From positions 62,001 through 126,000 of the forward strand of contig PGZO01000005.1 in NCBI GenBank assembly GCA_002841375.1: a stretch of 64,000 nt of DNA, in the 5' to 3' direction. Below, piece after piece: positions 27,268 to 35,927 of this stretch. The notes beneath the pieces are model-generated. The model was not told the DNA's origin and ran no database searches. It was given only the letters and a program-made list of their open reading frames with translations. Both the position numbers and the translations under genes were made by a program. Source of the stretch: Firmicutes bacterium HGW-Firmicutes-7. Its GTDB lineage: Bacteria > Bacillota > Clostridia > Lachnospirales > Vallitaleaceae. How positions within the stretch are numbered: position 1 is the first letter of the stretch; each line of letters begins with the position of its first letter.

Positions 27268-27441
27268 ATGAAATTAAAGGAGAGGGAAGCAGACGAGCTC
27301 GTTCTGCTTACAAAGCATTTTATCGCTTTTGTAGAAAATCAGTATATGAACAAAGAAATAACTGAGCAAGAGTATGAAGTGCTAATTTGCAACAAGATTG
27401 CTTTTATAAACTCTGTGGAGAAACGAGCGGTTTACCAATAA
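27268..27441 (+). CDS. Small conserved-looking protein of unknown function
   Basis: A protein of 57 residues (MKLKEREADELVLLTKHFIA, then EQEYEVLICNKIAFI), predicted as two amphipathic helices, soluble and with no motif recognised. A TTG 15 bp upstream is possible, but the ATG at 27268, after GGGCGTGGTGAAA, is the better start. It lies 130 bp before ligA; whether both are on one transcript is unclear. Composition is like the neighbours, so a real gene is likely. Confidence 0.6.
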   Translation: MKLKEREADELVLLTKHFIAFVENQYMNKEITEQEYEVLICNKIAFINSVEKRAVYQ

Positions 27442-27572
27442 CATGTTGCCCAACAGTTCATAAAAGTAACTATTTGTAAATTAAAGTTCATGGATGAAAC
27501 AAGAATTAATTGTTAAAGCATGAGCAATAAGCTATATTATAATAGTACAATAATTAATTAGGGGGAATCAGG

Positions 27573-29525
27573 TTGAATAAAGACATTGATGCAATAAAAG
27601 AATTAGTAAAAAAGCTTAACCAAGCAGCCAAGGCTTATTATTTGGAAGATAATGAGATTATGAGTAACTATGAATATGATCAATTGTATGATGAATTACT
27701 GACGCTAGAAAACAAGACAGGATTTGTATTATCCCATTCTCCTACACAGAAAGTTGGCTATGAAGTTTTGAGTAACCTTCCTAAAGAAAAGCATGATTCG
27801 GTTATGTTATCTTTAGATAAAACTAAAGATGCTGTTTTCTTACAAAGTTGGATCAAGGATCAAAGAGGTATTTTATCATGGAAGCTTGATGGACTCACTA
27901 TTGTTCTAACGTATGAAAACGGGTTACTAGTTAAAGCTGTAACTAGAGGCAACGGCGTTATTGGTGAAGTTATTACGAACAATGCACGAGTTTTTAAAAA
28001 TATCCCAATGAGAATAGCTTATAAAAATAGGTTGATTCTTAGAGGAGAAGCCGTAATAAAATATTCTGATTTTAATAAAATAAATGAACAATTACCAGAG
28101 GAAGAAAAATATAAAAATCCAAGAAATTTATGTAGCGGTTCGGTTAGGCAGTTAAACAATGAAATTACTGCAAAGAGAAATATTCATTTTTTTGCTTTTC
28201 AACTCGTACAAGCTGTGGGGGTTGATCTAAATGATTCAAAGATTAAACAATTAGAATGGATACATCAGCTAGGATTTGAAGTGGTGGAATATAAAGTTGT
28301 AAACAAGGAAAATATTGCAGAGCAGATAGAAACCTTTTCAAAAGAAATAGTGGATAATGATTTTGGATCTGATGGCTTGGTGCTTACGTACGATTCTATA
28401 GAATATTCAAATAATTTAGGTGCAACCTCTAAGTTTCCAAAGCATTCAATTGCATTTAAATGGAAGGACGAAATAAAAGAGACAACCTTAATAAAAATTG
28501 AATGGAGTGCGTCTAGAACGGGGCTAATTAACCCCATTGCAATATTTGAACCAATTGAACTTGAAGGTACGACTGTTTCTAGAGCGAGTGTTCACAATTT
28601 GAGTATTCTTGAAGATCTAGAACTTGGGATAGGTGATATTATAGAGGTGTATAAAGCCAATATGATTATTCCACAGATTGCTGATAATCTTACAAGAAGC
28701 AATAATATTTCTATACCTAAGGAATGTCCTATTTGCGGTGAAGCAGCTGACTTTCGACAAATAAGTCAGGTAAAATCACTCTATTGTACGAATGCAGGGT
28801 GTGCCGCGAAGAAAATTAAAAGTTATGCACATTTTGTTTCAAGAGATGCGATGAATATTGAAGGAATGTCTGAAGCCACTTTAGAGAAGTTTGTTAATGG
28901 TGGGTTAATAAAAACACTTGGTGATATATATAGATTAAACAATCATGAACAAAGTATCGTTCAAATGGAAGGCTTTGGAGAAAGGTCTTACCAAAAAATA
29001 ATGAAATCTATTGAAAAGTCAAGAAAAGTCTATCTGCCTAATTTTATTTATGCATTAGGTATTTCTAATGTTGGCTTAAGCAACGCAAAGAACCTTTGCA
29101 GAAGTTTAAACAATAATATTGATGAAATATTAAAGGTTGAAACAGAGAAATTGCTTGCTATAGAAGGATTTGGAGGTATTATTGCAATCTCTATTGTTGA
29201 ATTTTTTAGAGATGAAAATAATATCGAAGTGATAAAGGATTTAATGAAGTTCATCTCTTTTATTGATGAAGAAATTAATGGGTATAATCAAATTTTAGAG
29301 GGGAAAGTATTTGTTATTACTGGAAGCCTTATAAAATATGAAAATAGAAAAGCATTAAAGGATCAAATTGAAGCATTAGGTGGTAAGGTAACGGGAAGTG
29401 TTACAGGAAAAACGGATTATCTTATTAATAATGATGTGGGTTCAACTTCGTCTAAAAATAAAACAGCACTGCAATTAGGTGTATCAATAATAAATGAAGA
29501 GGATTTTGAAAAATTAACAAATTAA
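27573..29525 (+). CDS. ligA: NAD+-dependent DNA ligase
   Basis: A 650-residue LigA that seals nicks during replication and repair using NAD+. Domains in order: Ia and adenylation (active-site Lys104 in LSWKLDG), OB fold, a four-Cys zinc finger (CPICG, then LYCTNAGC), helix-hairpin-helix repeats (about 440-560) and a C-terminal BRCT (about 575-650; GKVFVITGSL, KTDYLINND). The SWKLDG context, instead of the common EPKIDG, and HSPTQKVGYEVLSNLPKE match the form found in Lachnospirales. The TTG start is supported by GGGGGAATCAGG. It is somewhat shorter than the E. coli enzyme (671). Confidence 0.95.
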   Translation: MNKDIDAIKELVKKLNQAAKAYYLEDNEIMSNYEYDQLYDELLTLENKTGFVLSHSPTQKVGYEVLSNLPKEKHDSVMLSLDKTKDAVFLQSWIKDQRGILSWKLDGLTIVLTYENGLLVKAVTRGNGVIGEVITNNARVFKNIPMRIAYKNRLILRGEAVIKYSDFNKINEQLPEEEKYKNPRNLCSGSVRQLNNEITAKRNIHFFAFQLVQAVGVDLNDSKIKQLEWIHQLGFEVVEYKVVNKENIAEQIETFSKEIVDNDFGSDGLVLTYDSIEYSNNLGATSKFPKHSIAFKWKDEIKETTLIKIEWSASRTGLINPIAIFEPIELEGTTVSRASVHNLSILEDLELGIGDIIEVYKANMIIPQIADNLTRSNNISIPKECPICGEAADFRQISQVKSLYCTNAGCAAKKIKSYAHFVSRDAMNIEGMSEATLEKFVNGGLIKTLGDIYRLNNHEQSIVQMEGFGERSYQKIMKSIEKSRKVYLPNFIYALGISNVGLSNAKNLCRSLNNNIDEILKVETEKLLAIEGFGGIIAISIVEFFRDENNIEVIKDLMKFISFIDEEINGYNQILEGKVFVITGSLIKYENRKALKDQIEALGGKVTGSVTGKTDYLINNDVGSTSSKNKTALQLGVSIINEEDFEKLTN

Positions 29526-29646
29526 CCTTGTTACTAATAAAAAAAGGATAAGTAAGGTTTGGCGTGTGTCGAATTTCATCATAAGCTTTATTTTTTAATT
29601 GTATTAGGATATAATATAGGAAGGCTTTTGAAAGGGCGTGATGTAA

Positions 29647-30069
29647 ATGGCCAAAAATAAATGCTGTGGAAAATGGAAAAAGAAAAGTACGTACTGCACG
29701 AAATGCCCTTTTATTGAAGAGGCAAAATGTGAAAAACTTTGCAAAGATAAGAAAAAGAAGGATAAAGTAGACAAGAAAGATAAGAAAGATAAGAAAGATA
29801 AGAAAGATAAGAAAGATAAGAAAGATAAGAAAGATAAGAAAGATAAGAAAGATAAGAAAGACAAGAAAGACAAGAAAGACAAGAAAGTTAAGCAAGATAA
29901 GAAAGACAAGAAAGACAAGAAAGACAAGAAAGATAAGAAAGATAAGAAAGATAAGAAAGATAAGCAAGACAAGAAAGGTAAGCAAGACAAGCAAGGCGAG
30001 AAAGATAAGAAAGATAAGAAACTCAAGAAAGATACAACAAAAGATAAAAAAAAGAAAAACATAGATTGA
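29647..30069 (+). CDS. Cys-rich N-terminus with long Lys-Lys-Asp repeat tail
   Basis: A protein of 140 residues. The first ~34 residues carry six cysteines in the pattern CC-x(9)-CTKC-x(7)-C-x(3)-C, suggesting a small metal-binding knuckle. The rest is a highly charged KKD tandem repeat with occasional Gln, Gly or Val. AAGGGCGTGATGTAA precedes the ATG, as for other small genes here. No family is assigned. The tail is expected to be disordered or helical with extreme Lys content, which could suit nucleic-acid or polyanion binding; that is inference. The opposite-strand frames over this repeat (FLS repeats) are judged to be shadows. It lies between ligA and an ABC-F gene. Confidence 0.7.
   Translation: MAKNKCCGKWKKKSTYCTKCPFIEEAKCEKLCKDKKKKDKVDKKDKKDKKDKKDKKDKKDKKDKKDKKDKKDKKDKKDKKVKQDKKDKKDKKDKKDKKDKKDKKDKQDKKGKQDKQGEKDKKDKKLKKDTTKDKKKKNID
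29773..30021 (+). repeat. 9-bp tandem repeat (AAGAAAGAY) inside the KKD gene
   Basis: Twelve uninterrupted copies of AAGAAAGAT/C run from 29773 to 29880. Further copies with point changes (AAGCAAGAY, AAGAAAGGT) continue to about 30021. The unit is nine bases, so copy-number change keeps the reading frame. Confidence 0.95.
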
Positions 30070-30117
30070 GTAAGTCTAGAAATGATTAAAAACTAATAGA
30101 CAATAGGTGAAAAAGAA

Positions 30118-31677
30118 ATGAGTATATTAAATGTACAAAACGTAAGTCACGATTTTGGAGGCAGACAAATACTTCAAGATGCTTCTTTTAGATTACTAAA
30201 AGGTGAACATGTTGGATTAGTTGGTGCAAATGGTGAAGGAAAGTCAACCTTTTTAAATATTATTAATGGAAAACTACTGCCAGATGAAGGCAAAGTGGAA
30301 TGGTGCAAACGTATTACAACGGGGTATCTTGATCAACATACGGTGCTAGAAAAGGGTAAGACTATACGAGAAGTATTGCGCACCGCCTTTCAACACATGT
30401 TCGATCTTGAAACGGAAATGTTAGCAATTTATGAAAAGATGGCGGAGGCCTCTGATAAAGAAATTGAGACCATGATGGAAGATGTTGCAGAAATTCAGCA
30501 CACTTTAGAACATAATGGGTTTTACATAATTGACTCGAAGATTGAGTCAGTTGCAAATGGGCTTGGACTAGGAGAAATAGGACTTGAAAGAGATGTTCAT
30601 GATTTAAGTGGTGGACAAAGAACAAAAGTCTTACTAACAAAGTTATTGTTAGAGAATCCTATGATCTTAATTTTAGATGAGCCGACAAACTTCTTAGATG
30701 TAGAGCATATTAATTGGTTAAAGAATTATTTAATCAATTATGAAGATAGTTTTATATTAGTTTCTCATGATATACCGTTCTTGAACGAAGTTGTTAATGT
30801 AATATATCATGTTGAAAATGCGGAACTTACAAGATATACGGGCAATTACGATGATTTTATGCGTATGAATGAATTGAAAAAGCTACAGAATGATAAAGCC
30901 TTTGAAAAACAACAAAAGGAAATTCAACATCTTGAAACCTTTATTGCTAAAAACAAGGCAAGAGTAGCCACTGCAAATATGGCAAAAAGTCGTGTAAAGA
31001 AACTAGAAAAAATGGATATCATTGAAAAGACACGAGAGAAAAGTAAGCCAGTCTTTAAATTTAAAGAGGCAAGAACGCCTAGCAAATATATTTTTGAAGC
31101 AAATGATCTAATCATAGGATATACAGAGCCCTTAACAAGACCTCTAAATATAATTCTTGAAAGAGGTCAAAAGGTAGCTATAAGAGGTGTGAATGGACTA
31201 GGTAAATCAACGCTACTCAAGACGTTATTAGGTAAATTAAAACCTGTTGATGGAGCAGTTCATCTTGGAGATTATTTAGAGCCTGCATATTTTGAACAAG
31301 AATCTTCTAGAAACAATAGTAATACTGCTTTAGAAGAAATATGGAACAGATATCCAAGTATGACAAATGCGGAAGTGAGAGGTGCATTGGCAAGGTGTGG
31401 ATTAACCAATGAACATATCACTAGCCAAATGATGGTACTAAGTGGTGGAGAAAATGCAAAGGTTAGGCTATGCAAACTTATGCTAGATGAAACAAATTGG
31501 CTGGTATTAGATGAACCGACAAATCACTTAGATGTAGATGCGAAAGACGCTTTGAAAACAGCCTTAAAGGAGTTTAAAGGCTCACTTATTATTGTTAGCC
31601 ATGAACCTGAGTTTTATGAAGACTGGGTTACTGATATTTGGAATGTTGAAGACTGGACCACAAAAGACACTTATTAA
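30118..31677 (+). CDS. ABC-F family ATPase (second copy)
   Basis: A 519-residue duplicated ABC ATPase without membrane segments. Domain 1 has Walker A GANGEGKST, LSGGQRTKVLLTK and ILILDEPTNFLD. Domain 2 has GVNGLGKST, LSGGENAKVRLCK and LVLDEPTNHLD. The interdomain linker is about 70 residues and there is no C-terminal coiled-coil tail, so it belongs to a shorter ABC-F group (YbiT/YkpA-like size) than the protein at 15.8-17.7 kb. A role on the ribosome is expected. AGGTGAAAAAGAA precedes the ATG. The HAD hydrolase gene follows after 78 bp. Confidence 0.88.
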   Translation: MSILNVQNVSHDFGGRQILQDASFRLLKGEHVGLVGANGEGKSTFLNIINGKLLPDEGKVEWCKRITTGYLDQHTVLEKGKTIREVLRTAFQHMFDLETEMLAIYEKMAEASDKEIETMMEDVAEIQHTLEHNGFYIIDSKIESVANGLGLGEIGLERDVHDLSGGQRTKVLLTKLLLENPMILILDEPTNFLDVEHINWLKNYLINYEDSFILVSHDIPFLNEVVNVIYHVENAELTRYTGNYDDFMRMNELKKLQNDKAFEKQQKEIQHLETFIAKNKARVATANMAKSRVKKLEKMDIIEKTREKSKPVFKFKEARTPSKYIFEANDLIIGYTEPLTRPLNIILERGQKVAIRGVNGLGKSTLLKTLLGKLKPVDGAVHLGDYLEPAYFEQESSRNNSNTALEEIWNRYPSMTNAEVRGALARCGLTNEHITSQMMVLSGGENAKVRLCKLMLDETNWLVLDEPTNHLDVDAKDALKTALKEFKGSLIIVSHEPEFYEDWVTDIWNVEDWTTKDTY

Positions 31678-31755
31678 CCTAGTAAAGGAAGTCTCCTACT
31701 TTTTTACACTAACGAAAGCAGAGATTTTATGTCATTAACAAGGAGGAATTTAAGA

Positions 31756-32466
31756 ATGAACACAGTTTTATTAGATTTAGACGGAACAGTATTACCACTT
31801 GATATGGATTTATTTATGACAATATATTTTACTGAAATGGAAAAGGTGTTTAATGATTTACCAGACCATGAAATGCTAGTAAAAAATATTTGGGCTGCAA
31901 CGGATGCTGCCGTTAGAAATACAGAAAAAATAACCAATGAAGAAGCATTTATGAACACATATGGACAATTGATTGTTGGTGACTTAGAAGAGCATAAAAA
32001 AAGATTTGAAGCATTTTATGATGAAGGATTTTTGAAAGCTGAAAAGTCAGTAATAGAAAATGAATGGATGCAAAAGAGTATTAAGCTTCTTAAAGTTAAA
32101 GGATATAACTTAGTGCTTGCAACAAACCCTATTTTTCCGATGAAGGCTATTCATCATAGGATTAGTTGGGCCGGATTTGAACCAAGTGATTTTTCTTATA
32201 TTTCTTCCTTTGAGAAAAACCACTATTGTAAACCTCAAATAAAGTATTATGAAGAAGTACTAAGCGCAATAGGGAAAAAACCAGAAGAGTGTATTATGGT
32301 AGGGAATGATGTTCAAGAAGATATGATTGTACATAAGTTAGGCGTTAAGACCTACTTGATTACTGAACATATTCTTCACAGAACGGATGAGCCGATACAA
32401 GTAGATTATAAAGGAAATTATGAAGATTTTTTTAGATTCGTTGAAGAATTACCTACATTGAATTAA
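31756..32466 (+). CDS. HAD family hydrolase
   Basis: A 236-residue haloacid-dehalogenase-superfamily phosphatase. Motif I is LLDLDGTVLPL (nucleophile Asp near residue 7), motif II is LATNP and motif IV is VGNDVQEDM. The helical cap lies between motif I and motif II. The substrate is unknown. An ATG lies 27 bp upstream, but AAGGAGGAATTTAAG places the start at 31756. A strong terminator follows, so the unit with the preceding ABC-F ends here. Confidence 0.85.
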   Translation: MNTVLLDLDGTVLPLDMDLFMTIYFTEMEKVFNDLPDHEMLVKNIWAATDAAVRNTEKITNEEAFMNTYGQLIVGDLEEHKKRFEAFYDEGFLKAEKSVIENEWMQKSIKLLKVKGYNLVLATNPIFPMKAIHHRISWAGFEPSDFSYISSFEKNHYCKPQIKYYEEVLSAIGKKPEECIMVGNDVQEDMIVHKLGVKTYLITEHILHRTDEPIQVDYKGNYEDFFRFVEELPTLN

Positions 32467-32472
32467 TAAAAG

Positions 32473-32506
32473 AGGTTAAGCAGAATTTAAGCTTAACCTT
32501 TTTTAT
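32473..32506 (+). terminator. Rho-independent terminator after HAD gene
   Basis: A 9-bp perfect stem, AGGTTAAGC (32473-32481) with GCTTAACCT (32491-32499), has a 9-nt loop followed by a run of six T. Confidence 0.9.
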
Positions 32507-32574
32507 TTACTAGTATTAACTTATCATATAATGTCAATGTTAGAATAACAACGGAAATCAAATAATTCTTAATA

Positions 32575-32603
32575 TTGTACAAATATTATTGTTGTGATAG
32601 AAT
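32575..32603 (+). promoter_or_regulatory. gatCAB promoter
   Basis: TTGTAC (32575-32580), a 17-bp spacer and TAGAAT (32598-32603) lie 60 bp upstream of gatC. Confidence 0.6.
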
Positions 32604-32663
32604 GTACTTTAATAATGTCGGTAATATTTGGCATGGGTAATATTATGATCAGGAGGTATTATT

Positions 32664-32951
32664 TTGAAAATAACGAAAGAACAGGTCACACATGTGGCGA
32701 ATTTGGCGAGATTAAATCTTACTGAAGATGAAAAAGAGTTAATGACAAAGGATATGGCATCCATTATTACTTTTGTCGATCAAATGAATAAACTAGATAT
32801 TACAGGGGTGGATCCAACTGCACACATTATTCCAATCAATAATGTTTTTAGAGAGGATGAAGTTAAACCTTCAATGGATAGAGAACAACTGCTTTCCAAT
32901 GCACCAAGTCAAGAAAGAGGATGTTTTAATGTTCCCAAAATTGTTGAGTAA
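32664..32951 (+). CDS. gatC: Asp-tRNA(Asn)/Glu-tRNA(Gln) amidotransferase subunit C
   Basis: A 95-residue GatC, the small scaffold subunit that holds GatA and GatB together. KITKEQVTHVANLARLNLTE and FVDQMNKLDITGVDPTAHI are typical. The TTG start has AGGAGG 8 bp upstream. It is the first gene of the gatCAB operon, with a promoter upstream. Confidence 0.95.
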   Translation: MKITKEQVTHVANLARLNLTEDEKELMTKDMASIITFVDQMNKLDITGVDPTAHIIPINNVFREDEVKPSMDREQLLSNAPSQERGCFNVPKIVE

Positions 32952-32975
32952 ATAAGTTATAAGGAGAAAATTATT

Positions 32976-34436
32976 ATGGCTATATATGAAAAGACAGCCC
33001 ATGAATTAATTGAATTACTTAGTCAAAAACAAGTCAGTAGTGAAGAACTTACGATGACTTTTCTAGATAGAATTCAACAAGTAGAAGATAAAGTAGACGC
33101 TTTTTTAACGGTAACGAAGGAAGAAGCTATTAAAACAGCACGTAAAGTTGATGAGAAGAGAATGAAAGGGTTAAAGCTTCCAACGCTTGCTGGCATACCA
33201 ATTGCCCTAAAAGATAATATATGTACCCAAGGCATAAAAACGACATGTGCCTCAAAAATCCTTCATAATTTCGTGCCACCCTATAATGCTACTGTAATGA
33301 ATAAAATCCAAGATGAAGATATGATCTTACTCGGAAAATTAAATATGGACGAGTTTGCTATGGGATCATCTACTGAAAATTCTCATTATAAAAATACGAA
33401 AAATCCATGGGATTTAGAACGTGTTCCTGGTGGAAGTTCTGGTGGAGCGGCAGCAAGTGTCGCAGCGGACGAAACGGTATTTTCCCTTGGTTCAGATACG
33501 GGTGGTTCTATAAGACAACCTGCACATTATTGTGGAGTTGTAGGCATGAAGCCAACTTATGGGTCAGTATCTAGATATGGGCTAGTGGCTTTTGCCTCTT
33601 CATTAGACCAAATTGGTCCGTTAAGTAAAGATGTAGAAGATATGGCGCTTGCGCTAAACTTAATTTGTGGCTATGATCCACTGGACTCAAGTTCGGCAAA
33701 GCTTGAACATCCAGACTATTTGAAAAGCCTAAATCAAGATATAAAAGGTATGAAAATTGCGCTTCCAAAAGAATTTTTCGGGAAAGGAATTCACCCAGAA
33801 GTTAGAGAAAGCACATTAAAGGCTGCAAAGGAATTAGAAAAACTAGGTGCAATCGTTGAAGAAGTAAGCCTTAATATGACGGAATACGCACTTCCAGCCT
33901 ACTATATGATTTCTTCAGCTGAAGCATCTTCTAACTTAGCTCGTTTTGATGGAGTAAAATATGGGTATAGAGCTTTAGAATACGATAATCTATTAGAGCT
34001 ATATAAAGAAACTAGAGATCAAGGCTTTGGTGACGAAGTTAAACGAAGGATTCTACTTGGAACCTATGCGTTAAGCTCTGGATATTACGATGCATATTAT
34101 AAAAAGGCGCAACAAGTTAGAACGCTTATAAAAAATCAATTTGATCAAACGTTTCAAACCTTTGATATCATTTTAACGCCTACAGGGCCAACAACTGCTT
34201 TTAAATTAGGAGAAAAAATAGATAATCCTGTTGAAATGTATATGGACGACATTTGTACTGTGCCAATCAATATAGCAGGTGTACCCGCATTATCAATTAA
34301 TTCTGGTTATGACTCGAAAGGATTGCCAATAGGAATTCAACTAATTGGAAAAGCCTTTGCAGAAAGTACGATATTAAAAGTAGCACATGCATATGAGAAG
34401 AATCGTACATTAATCAATAAAAAACCAATCCTTTAA
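32976..34436 (+). CDS. gatA: Glutamyl-tRNA(Gln) amidotransferase subunit A
   Basis: A 486-residue amidase that releases ammonia from glutamine for tRNA-bound Glu (or Asp). The Ser-cisSer-Lys triad sits in ALKDNI (Lys near 80), [14 protein letters not shown] and [11 protein letters not shown]. The length is normal. AAGGAGAAAATT precedes the ATG. It lies between gatC and gatB. Confidence 0.96.
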   Translation: MAIYEKTAHELIELLSQKQVSSEELTMTFLDRIQQVEDKVDAFLTVTKEEAIKTARKVDEKRMKGLKLPTLAGIPIALKDNICTQGIKTTCASKILHNFVPPYNATVMNKIQDEDMILLGKLNMDEFAMGSSTENSHYKNTKNPWDLERVPGGSSGGAAASVAADETVFSLGSDTGGSIRQPAHYCGVVGMKPTYGSVSRYGLVAFASSLDQIGPLSKDVEDMALALNLICGYDPLDSSSAKLEHPDYLKSLNQDIKGMKIALPKEFFGKGIHPEVRESTLKAAKELEKLGAIVEEVSLNMTEYALPAYYMISSAEASSNLARFDGVKYGYRALEYDNLLELYKETRDQGFGDEVKRRILLGTYALSSGYYDAYYKKAQQVRTLIKNQFDQTFQTFDIILTPTGPTTAFKLGEKIDNPVEMYMDDICTVPINIAGVPALSINSGYDSKGLPIGIQLIGKAFAESTILKVAHAYEKNRTLINKKPIL

Positions 34437-34452
34437 GAAAGAGGTGAAAGAT

Positions 34453-35895
34453 GTGAGTTACAAAGATTATGAAATAGTAATGGGATTAGAAGTTCATTCC
34501 GAGCTTAAAACACATACAAAGATCTATTGCGATTGTACAACTGAATTTGGTGGTGAACCTAATACGCACTGTTGCCCAATATGTACGGGTATGCCAGGTA
34601 CACTTCCAGTATTAAATGGAAAGGTCGTAGAATTTGCAATTAGAGCGGGTCTTGCAACAAACTGTAAGATTAATCAATTTAGTAAACAAGATAGAAAAAA
34701 TTACTTTTATCCTGACTTACCTAAGGCATATCAGGTTTCACAGTTTGACTTGCCTCTTTGCTATGAAGGGCGGGTAGAAATAGACGTAGAAGGCATGAAA
34801 AAAGATATCGGAATTACAAGGATCCATATAGAAGAAGATGCAGGGAAATTAATTCATGATTCAGGAGAAGGTTCCCTCATTGATTACAATAGATGTGGCG
34901 TGCCACTTATCGAAATTGTTTCTGAACCTGACTTAAGATCTGCTGCAGAAGTTAGAGCTTATCTTGAGAAGCTTAGAACGATTCTTCTTTATGCAGATGT
35001 ATCTGATTGTAAAATGAATGAAGGCTCCCTCCGATGTGATGTTAACCTGTCTATTAGAAAGAAAGGTGAAAAGGAGCTTGGAATAAGAACAGAGATGAAA
35101 AATATGAACTCCTTTAACTTTATTGTTAAAGCGGTTGAATATGAAGCGAAAAGACAAATTAAAGTAATAGAAGAGGGCGGCACAATTGTTCAAGAAACCA
35201 GAAGATGGGATGAAGGAAAGGGCATAACTGTTTCTATGAGAAGCAAGGAAGAGGCCCATGATTACAGATATTTTCCAGAGCCTGATTTAATGCCTATTGT
35301 AACCACGGATGAAACAATTGAAGCCATTAAAAGGGCGCTACCTGAAATGCCAGATTCAAGAAAGGCTAGATATTTAAAGGATTTTTCTCTCAGTGAGTAC
35401 GATGCCAATTTAATCGTTGCATCTAGACGTATGGCAGAGTTTTTTGAAGATGCTGCGCGTATATGTAATAATAAAAAATCCTTAGCAAATTGGATTATTT
35501 CTGACATATTCCAAAAATTAACAGAAGAAGAAAAAGAACAAGCGATCATTCCTTTTGAAGCTTCCTTGCTTGGAGAATTAGTTAATCTAATTGATGATGG
35601 AACGATTAGTATTAGTATTGCGAAGACTGTTTTTGCACAGATGTGGGAAACTGGTGAAAGACCAGGTGAAATAGTTGAAGAAAAAGGGTTAAAGCAAATC
35701 AGCGACGATGGTGAACTGAAAAAAATGGCAAGTGAAGTACTTACCAATAACCCTAAACCTGTTGAGGATTATTTAAGTGGAAAAGGTGCTGCATTAAATA
35801 CGCTTATGGGTCAAATGATGAAAATGACCAAGGGTAAGGCAAATCCACAAGCTGTAACTACAATATTAAAGGAAATGCTTGAAGCATTGAAATAA
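34453..35895 (+). CDS. gatB: Aspartyl/glutamyl-tRNA amidotransferase subunit B
   Basis: A 480-residue GatB, the tRNA-binding kinase-amidotransferase subunit that phosphorylates and amidates Glu-tRNA(Gln). MGLEVHSELKTHTKIYCDC, NFYPDLPKAYQ-like KNYFYPDLPKAYQVSQFDLP and the C-terminal YqeY-like tail domain are visible. GTG at 34444 is possible, but GAGGTG at 34441-34446 fits GTG 34453, giving the usual MSYKDYEIVMGLEVH start. Presence of gatCAB implies that this organism makes Gln-tRNA by the indirect route. Confidence 0.95.
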   Translation: MSYKDYEIVMGLEVHSELKTHTKIYCDCTTEFGGEPNTHCCPICTGMPGTLPVLNGKVVEFAIRAGLATNCKINQFSKQDRKNYFYPDLPKAYQVSQFDLPLCYEGRVEIDVEGMKKDIGITRIHIEEDAGKLIHDSGEGSLIDYNRCGVPLIEIVSEPDLRSAAEVRAYLEKLRTILLYADVSDCKMNEGSLRCDVNLSIRKKGEKELGIRTEMKNMNSFNFIVKAVEYEAKRQIKVIEEGGTIVQETRRWDEGKGITVSMRSKEEAHDYRYFPEPDLMPIVTTDETIEAIKRALPEMPDSRKARYLKDFSLSEYDANLIVASRRMAEFFEDAARICNNKKSLANWIISDIFQKLTEEEKEQAIIPFEASLLGELVNLIDDGTISISIAKTVFAQMWETGERPGEIVEEKGLKQISDDGELKKMASEVLTNNPKPVEDYLSGKGAALNTLMGQMMKMTKGKANPQAVTTILKEMLEALK

Positions 35896-35927
35896 CACAT
35901 AAATAGATAAAACATAGGAGGGATTTT

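Noticed and set aside
27510-27527. Rex-like site TTGTTAA-AGCA-TGAGCAA upstream of ligA
   Set aside because: Only the left half is perfect, ligA is not a known Rex target and AT-rich sequence gives such half-sites by chance.
29773-30021. Tandem repeats as a possible CRISPR array
   Set aside because: The unit is 9 bp and contiguous with no spacers; it encodes KKD triplets.
29452-30062. Minus-strand open frames with long FLS or LIF repeats
   Set aside because: They are the reverse reading of the AAGAAAGAY tandem repeat; the plus-strand gene has an RBS and a non-repeat Cys-rich start.
32604-32663. T-box leader before gatCAB
   Set aside because: The leader is only about 55 nt and has no T-box sequence or specifier stem.
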